This document shows positions 57,796 to 64,000 of a stretch of DNA of 64,000 bases, piece by piece; within the stretch, counting starts at the first letter, position 1; each line of letters begins with the position of its first letter. Position numbers and translations under genes: made by a program. The notes beneath the pieces were generated by a model. The model did no database searches and was not told the DNA's origin. It saw only the letters and a program-made list of their open reading frames with translations. This DNA is from Rosa chinensis (Eukaryota; Streptophyta; Magnoliopsida; Rosales; Rosaceae), in NCBI RefSeq assembly GCF_002994745.2, contig NC_037091.1:29022289-29086288 (forward strand), in the 5' to 3' direction.

Positions 57796-58960
57796 TTTTT
57801 TTTTTGGTGAGAATAAGAAACTTTTATTGAGAAATCAAAATTACATAACATATGAATGACTAGTGGTGGACATGAACTCCCTACTCTCCTCCCTATAGCC
57901 TAAGCCAGTTACAGGTATGTCATCTTAAATGACCTCCATGAGCCGAAAAGGCCAAACTCCTAACCACCTATATCGCCCAGCATCTCGGGCAATAAAGAAT
58001 CCCAAGAATCTTGATACCACCTCATGAACAATAACCAGAAAAACCAACGCTCTTTTCCACATCGATCGTGTCCTAAAGATACCAGAGCACGTGCAAGGAT
58101 CACTCGTCAACACATTGACCATAAGATAACACCAACAATAAACCAATTTGTCCCCAGGAATGACATCCATGACACCTCAATTTGACCCAACCCTACCTCA
58201 AAGGAGTAGGGACATGCTCATGACTAAGAAACCTAACTAAAAACACAACTTTAAACAAAATGAAAAAATAACCGCCACCATCCTCTTCCTTCTCCCCAGG
58301 AGGTCCGCCGGCAAACCACCACCACAAAGCAATCCCTTCAAGCACATCTCACTGAAGAAACCCAAACCACGCAACAAGCCACGACAAAGCCGATCCTAAT
58401 TGTTTTTGGCTAGATCCAGGGTTAAACCTAGATCCCCACCAACCCAAACCACCGAGAATCAGATCGGAAAACATAGTGCCTTGCCACCTCAGAGTGACAG
58501 AATTCCAAGAGCCTATGTTCTTTAGCTGAAGAGCCTGAAAGCACCATTGCAATTTCTGCCGAACGTCCTACCGTAGAGAAGTACCTAACGCCATACGACT
58601 CATGGTATACCGCTGCCATGATCTGGCCCCTGGCCACCTGCTCCGCTGCCATGACTAAGGAATCTGTTTATCTATATTGATATTAATCAACTTCCTGATT
58701 CTCATCAATAAAATCTCTTGACCCCACACAACACTATGCCAAATTAACGAGGACTTTGTACCTACCTAAGCATTCAACCATTCTAACTATGGAAGATATT
58801 CTACTCCGAGTAAATGACTAACCATGGAGTCATAAGTCTCCAAAAAGTCTTGGCTAGTAGAACTTCTGGTTCATCTTCCAATATTTTTTTTTTCAAAGCT
58901 TCTCCCAACAACATTAGTGGATTCCTTTCTTATCACGATTCCTTCACACCAAAACTTCGA
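57796..58960 (-). pseudogene. LINE 3' remnant (minus strand)
   Basis: A T-run at ~57797-57806 marks a poly(A) tail on the minus strand. Broken minus-strand frames further up resemble the plant LINE region after the reverse transcriptase: LLAKTFWRLMTPW, then SSLIWHSVVWGQEILLMRI, where intact elements have LLAKQ.WRLL and W.SL..GR.LL. Stops are frequent. Present in both duplication copies, so it was inserted before the duplication. Confidence 0.6.
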
Positions 58961-59356
58961 TATTTTTGATTGAAAAACTTTGTAGGAAACTAAAAAACAC
59001 TCATAGATATAAGTCATAATACTGTAGATTGAGCAACATATTTGATTATAGCGCGCCTTTTGAAAGAAATTTACTTCTTTGCCAACCCATCAGATGATTA
59101 TCTAATCCATCACATTGCTTTTTATTTTTGTTCACGTCTACCATCGTTACAAGACCTAGATACCGATTATGAAATGAAACCACCCCACACTCCCTAACAA
59201 TTTTGAATCTCAAATTACAAAGGACACTCACACTTGGATAAAAGGGCACCACCGACTTTTGAAAATTAAGTTTTGACCAGCTGCATTTTCAAAAGGAAAA
59301 AAAGTTTGTTTAAGAGTAATAACCTCTTGAGTCTTTGCTTTAGAAAATATCAAATT

Positions 59357-59561
59357 TGTTCAAGTAAAACCCTAATTTGTGTTTGGCACAAACTCTAGGT
59401 TACTTGACCTATTGGTAATAAAGTTTAATTTAAAAGAATCTAGAGATTATCTGTCATTGTATGATTCAGACTCTATGAATTGTAATCCTCTATATAAAAA
59501 GGCTCCTATTATCAATGAGAATACACAGCGATTTTCTCTCAATTTTTGATTCTCTAAAACA
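59357..59561 (+). repeat. 5' LTR of the Ale/Retrofit-like copia element
   Basis: TGTTCAAGTAAAACCC to TCTCTAAAACA, ~205 bp. The left border is set by loss of homology with copy A at 34548. A TATA-like CTATATAAAAAGG lies at ~59492. The following CGTTATCAGCACGA is the expected primer-binding region of this lineage. No 3' LTR is in the window. Confidence 0.75.
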
Positions 59562-59639
59562 CGTTATCAGCACGAAGCCCTAACCCTAGCCTTAAAAACC
59601 CTAAAGGCCGAAAAAATACTTCACCGGATTAGCCTCGCA

Positions 59640-59905
59640 GGTGCTACCACCTTCCCCGCAGCGTCCTCGCGGCATGTCCTTAGCATCCTCGCGCCCTCCC
59701 GACCTCGCGACATCCCCGCAGCGTCCTCACAACCTCACGACATCCCCGCAGCGTCCTCGCAGCCTCGCTACATCTCCTCAGCATCCTCGCTACATCTCCT
59801 CAGCATCCTCGCAACCTCGCCACATCCCCGCAGCATCCTCACAGCCTCGCGACATCCTCGCTGCGATCCCGCAGCAGCCCCTGCAGCGACCCAGCAGTTT
59901 CCCTG
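59640..59905 (+). repeat. ~30 bp tandem repeats in the copia leader
   Basis: About six to eight imperfect units of CCTCGCGACATCCCCGCAGC-TCCTC type between the LTR and gag. They are GC-rich, in contrast with the flanks, and read through as a Pro/Ser/Arg-rich open frame with no gene behind it. Confidence 0.85.
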
Positions 59906-60344
59906 CACAGCCCAGCCACCAACTTTGGCCACCAGATTCCGGTAACTTTTCAAGGTAAACTTTTCTAAAAGTTCCCATTTTTGAAGCTTTTCATTCTTTT
60001 TCTTCTTTTATCAGGGACTTGCAACCTCCCTTCTTCTACCCCCCCCCCCCCTTTCTTCTTCATATGGGAGACCAAAAGCCGAACTGTGGGGGTTCGTGCT
60101 CATTCCAAGCTTGGAGCTTGTAGAGTCCTTCAAACTTAGAGTTTGCTGAGAAGAAAAAATGATCGATCGCATACGTCATTGTTTCGATCTAATCCAAAAC
60201 CCATCTTGGAATCGGATTTTCTTGGCAGCGACTACACTCAGAAAATCTCTAATTTCTTGGAAGCGACTACACTAAAAAATTTAATAGTTTTTGTGGTAGC
60301 CTTTTCGCTCAGAAACTAACCCTATTTTCTTATTGTTTTTTAGG

Positions 60345-62843
60345 ATGAATAACCTGAACAAGTTGAGCCTCACTCCACTAGAGACAACAGGCGCAGGATA
60401 CCACAAGTGGGTCCGTGATGTGCGCCAACATCTTAAGGTTGATGGGATCCTGAGTACGATCCAAGAGCCAAGTCAGGACGTGCTTACTCCTTAACAAGCT
60501 GTTGCTTTTGAAGCAAATAGAGCTACGAGAGAGGCTAATGAAGCAAAAGCCATCATTCTCATGACAAGGCACATGAATGACGCACTCCAAAATGAGTACC
60601 TCAATGAGAAAGACCCAAGAAAACTATGGGTAGAACTCAAGCAGCGTTTTGGCAACGTCCGTGATTCCCTGCTTCTAGACTTAGAAGTGAGATGACATAG
60701 CCTCTGCTTCTGTGATTTCAAGTCTGTACTTGACTACAATTCAGAAGCACTTCATATCAAGTCTTTGATGGAATTCTGTGGACAAAAAATCACTGATACG
60801 ATGTTGATCGATAAGACTCTCTCCACCTTCCACGTCTTTACATTGATGGTAGCCAAAAACTATCGGATTGATGTCAATGCTAGACGCATCACAAGATTTC
60901 ATGAGCTAATTGGTGCCATGAACGTAGCTGAAAAGCACGACAACATACTTGTGAAGAACTATAACTCTAGACCCGTGGGAGCCAAGTCAATTCTGGAGTC
61001 TAATTATAGTCGTGCCTCCAAGGGAGGACACAAGGAGCGAAACCCTAAGAATAGGGATATTTATGGACGTTCTGGTCCATATTCTCGCCCCAAATAGGAA
61101 GGAAACTGCCAAGATAGGCGTACACGGAACCATGGAGGAAAATGAGTGAAGAGAGAGAGAGGCTAAGCCTCCGGTTATGGTGGTGTCGCCACCAAAGGCA
61201 ATAACTGTCCTCAAAGCGCTCCTAAATCGCCTTGATCAAGGGAAACTGACCATAATGATGCTTGTCTCAGATGTGGATCAACTGGACATTGGGCCAAAGC
61301 ATGTAAAGCATCCCAGAATGTTGCAAACGCATATAGGTGGTATCGTGAAGCAAGGGAGGCAAATTACATGGAACAAGAAGATCAAGATGGCGATATCGAT
61401 CTAAGGGTGGAAGACTTCAAGAATCAAGACCCAGAAACTGGCGATTTTGATTAAGTCTTTTTATTTTCCAAGAGATGTAGGCAATTGCCCTATTATTTTT
61501 GTAGTAGATGCCAATGGTATTAGTCTTTCTTCAAAGTAGGCGTACTCAATGTAAGTGTGATGTCTAGGAAGGTTTTGAGATAAGTGGTACTTAAGCGAGC
61601 CTTGCTCCACCGACATCTCTCTACTCACCTGGTCACATTTGCATTGGAATTACCGAAATGAGTTAGACGACTACCATTGTTTTGCATTAGCTCGTTTATT
61701 GGATTAGATTTTCTTTGGTCAAAAGAAACAATGATGTAATTCCATTTGGCTTATTAATAAAAGTCGAGTTCTTTTCTTTATGACTCCTTTTAATTATGAG
61801 TTTTTCTTTTAGGAATGGATGAACTACAATGTCTCGCGGATAGTGCGACTACGCACACCATTCTACGACATAGGCAATTATTCTTGGAGATGTTGCCTAC
61901 ATATTCCTCTGTGACTACGATGGCTGGGCCATCAGGTTTAGTTCAAGGACATGGAATGGCCCAATTCCTATTGCCAAATGGCACTTTGATCAAAGTCACA
62001 GAAGCTCTCTACGCTCCTAAGGCAAATCGAACCTTATTAAGCTTTAAAGATATAAGAGTCAACGGATTTCACGCGGTAACGCATACTGAGAACGGAAAAT
62101 TGTTCATTTGCATTACCTCTAATGATTGTGGACGAAAGCGCATCTTAGAGAAGCTTATGTGTCAATCTAGTAGACTTTATGTCACTACAATTTGACCGAT
62201 TGAATCTAATAATGAAATAAGAGAAGATCTCTTAGATTCTGACACATACTGGCTTTGGTATGACCGACTAGGACATCCTGGTCGTGATATGATGCTCCGT
62301 ATACTAAAGACTTCACACGGACATCCATTCTTCAGAGTGAGAAGAAGCAAGAATCGAAAATTGATTCAAGGACTTAGTAAGACAGCAACCACCATAGCAT
62401 CTGGCGCTGCAACTGTCTTGGGACTCCATAGGGCCGCCCAAGTCTTTTTTGATGATGCCATAAATGGCGCCAACCATAAGCATGACTCCATGGTTGTTCC
62501 TCCCAATGACCATGCCGATATACATCCTAATTCCCATGGCTCCAACACCATGATGGGAGATGTAGTCACACATTTTGCTTCTAATAGCGCTACAGACGCT
62601 CAGGCCCAACCAAAATCCTCATTGGTTACCTCTAAGGCCTCTCGCTTGTTTTACAAAATCTGTTCCTTCAGAAAATTAGGACCGAGACCATCCTACGCAA
62701 AGGATCCTAAAATACTCATTCCGTTCTTATAGAGAATCCAAGGGGATATCTGTGGACCGATTCAACCATCATGCGGACCTTTTAAATACTTTATGGTATT
62801 GGTTGATGCATCGACACGCTGGTCACATGTCGCACTGTTGTCT
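60345..62843 (+). pseudogene. Ale/Retrofit-like copia gag-pol, decayed
   Basis: Gag begins MNNLNKLSLTPLETTG and GYHKWVRDVRQHLK, typical of this lineage, with stops at 60492-60494 and 60693-60695. The zinc knuckle CLRCGSTGHWAKAC is near 61263-61304. After a ~370 bp gap comes the protease (LADSATTHTI, 61830s), then the integrase zinc-binding start (WLWYDRLGHPGRDMML, ~62250) and the first catalytic Asp region (GDICGPIQ, ~62745; LVDASTRWSHVALLS, ~62798-62842). The reading stops there at the nested LTR. Several stops (e.g. 62194, 62730) show the copy is inactive. Confidence 0.85.
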
Positions 62844-64000
62844 TGTCACGCCCCCGATTTTTAACACAAATAAAAATCGATATATAATATCATAATTATA
62901 CATGCGTAAACATGCAGCCATCAATACAAAAATACCTAGAAACTTTTTCCCTTTTTACCCAAGTACATATTGATGCTCTGAACCCACTGTGTCAATATTG
63001 ACCCGCTCCACAGAGTCATATATTACATAAGCTTACGAATTAAATTGTCAACAACAAAATAAAATGTAAATGGTCCTCAAAGTTTACTACAACGGAAGTC
63101 CTTATCAATAGTAAAGTTACAAAAATGGCTTCCTACCGTAAATCTGCAAAGGTGCTACCTCAGCTTCAGCCCCAATTATCCTAACCTACAGGATTAATCC
63201 ATACACCATTTGAATAGTGTACCGGGTTGTCACACAACAAACCTGGTAAGCTTTTGCAAGCCTGTATGAGTAACTCAAAACAGTTAACACAACTCACACC
63301 AGAAATAAGGAAAACAACTCACGCTTTGATTCCTTAAAACACGAAATTAAGGAGAATAACTCACACTTTAATTTCCTTTCAAATCAAAATAAAAGAAAGC
63401 AACTCACACCTTGTTCCTTTTAAAACGAAACATAGAAAACAACTCACTCCTTGGTTCCTATCAATTATACCAAAATCGTACCATAGAAAACAACCCACAT
63501 TTGAATTCTATCAATATAACATAGAAAACAACTCACTCCTTGATTTCTATCAAATGTACCAAAATCGTACCATAGAAAACAACCCACACTTGAATTCTAT
63601 CAATAAAACATAGAAAGCAACTCACTCCTTGATTTCTATCAATTGTACCAAAATCGTACCATAGAAAGCAACTCACACCTTGATTTCTATCAATTGTACC
63701 AAAATCGTACCATAGAAAACAACCCACACTTGAATTCTATCAATATAACATAGAAAGCAACTCACTCCTTGATTTCTATCAATTGTACCAAAATCGTACC
63801 ATATAAAGCAACTCACACCTTGATTTCTATCAAATCGTTAATAAGGAAAACAATTTGCACCTTGTCCCCTTAAAAACCGTTAATAAGGAAGCAACTCACA
63901 CCTTGTTCCCTAAAAACGCGTAATGTCATGAGTTATCAATAACGAGTTCCCGTTATCCCATCAATCACCTATATGGCAGACAGATTAGGGCTCAAACTGA
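62844..64000 (+). mobile_element. LTR element inserted in the copia pol, runs off the window
   Basis: Begins TGTCACGCCCCCGATTTTT. It is related to the solo LTR at 8637: both carry a CCTAACCT-CAGGATT block, an ATTTGAAT-GTGTAC block and AAACCTGGTAAGCTTTTG in the same order (63180-63260 versus 8915-9000). The expected target duplication TGTCT precedes it at 62839-62843. The end is outside the window, so a solo LTR and a full element cannot be told apart. Confidence 0.8.
63280..63930 (+). repeat. Minisatellite inside the LTR
   Basis: Repeats of CATAGAAAACAACTCACTCC followed by TTGATTTCTATCAATTGTAC and CAAAATCGTAC (~51 bp) alternate with a shorter ~37 bp form lacking the CAAAATCGTAC tail. The first units (63290-63450) are more divergent (TTCCTTTTAAAAC). 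There are around a dozen units in total. The minus-strand 64-codon frame here is just this repeat translated. Confidence 0.9.

Larger units (their letters stand above)
56049..59356. repeat. Segmental duplication copy B (right part)
   Basis: Matches 33695-34548 of copy A once the Mutator-like element at 56154-57709 is removed. It runs to CAAATT at 59351-59356, where the copia element at 59357 cuts off the comparison. It retains about 0.9 kb of LINE sequence (58000-58915) missing in A. Confidence 0.85.
59357..62843 (+). mobile_element. Ale/Retrofit-like copia element, 5' half, nested target
   Basis: 5' LTR, a leader with 30 bp repeats (59640-59905), gag from 60345 and pol up to the early integrase core at 62843, where another LTR element begins (62844). 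Its remainder should lie past 64000. Numerous stops show it is dead. Confidence 0.85.

Noticed and set aside
59575..59615. CCCTAACCCTAGCC...CCCTAAA resembling telomeric repeats.
   Set aside because: Only two or three imperfect units, located just after the copia primer-binding site; chance composition of the leader.
63533..63727. Open frame with repeated FLWYDFGTIDRNQG.
   Set aside because: Direct translation of the minisatellite in the LTR; the period is a multiple of three by chance in part of the array.
1..64000. CRISPR array, prophage, operon or biosynthetic cluster.
   Set aside because: No spacer-repeat arrays, no polycistronic layout and no set of pathway genes; all features are those of a plant nuclear genome.

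Overview
This is nuclear DNA from a flowering plant, very probably a eudicot. The genes have GT-AG and GC-AG introns and long leader introns, and plant-specific families (HIPP, SWIM/MULE-derived protein, mitochondrial ferredoxin) sit in a dense matrix of LTR retrotransposons, LINEs, hAT and Mutator-like elements. The plant family cannot be fixed from the sequence alone. I find no CRISPR array, operon or phage.

Layout. 1-7.4 kb: decayed fragments (a HIPP pseudogene, a LINE, a copia pol, and a patch resembling plastid trnV-GAC). 7.4-12.8 kb: a ~510 bp tandem repeat array split by a 2.6 kb solo LTR, then a short ~170 bp repeat. 12.9-13.8 kb: a Mutator-like MITE. 15.4-17.4 kb: an intact mitochondrial ferredoxin gene of seven coding exons. 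18.4-22 kb: a solo LTR, a hAT element and remnants of a lost gene. 22.2-30.1 kb: an intact SWIM zinc-finger gene derived from a MULE transposase, with a transposon in its leader intron. 30.3-34.5 kb: a Mutator-like element, a broken HIPP gene, foldback DNA and a LINE remnant. 34.7-40.6 kb: a Mutator-like element holding a gene fragment and a young, broken copia element. 40.9-45 kb: a truncated ferredoxin copy and a Pack-MULE carrying an EXO70-like fragment. 45-55.3 kb: an intact minus-strand gene of at least ten exons ending in a dsRNA-binding motif. 56-59.4 kb: more MULE and LINE DNA. 59.4-64 kb: an Ale/Retrofit-like copia element cut by another LTR element.

The main result is that the middle of the window is two diverged copies of one ancestral segment. 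Copy A is at ~16.9-34.5 kb and copy B at ~40.9-59.4 kb. A keeps the whole ferredoxin gene but has lost the dsRNA-binding-motif gene. B keeps that gene but has only the last three ferredoxin exons. B also lacks the SWIM/HIPP block, or that block was added to A. In A the lost gene is replaced exactly by a hAT element: its two flanks lie 10.5 kb apart in B, and it has no target duplication. Each copy supplies the empty site for insertions in the other, so three insertions are dated as later than the duplication.

The functional genes are ordinary housekeeping or regulatory ones and do not form a pathway. The value of the window is structural: reciprocal gene loss after segmental duplication, gene-fragment capture by transposons, and clean insertion footprints. 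All coordinates come from reading by eye; no alignment or search was run.
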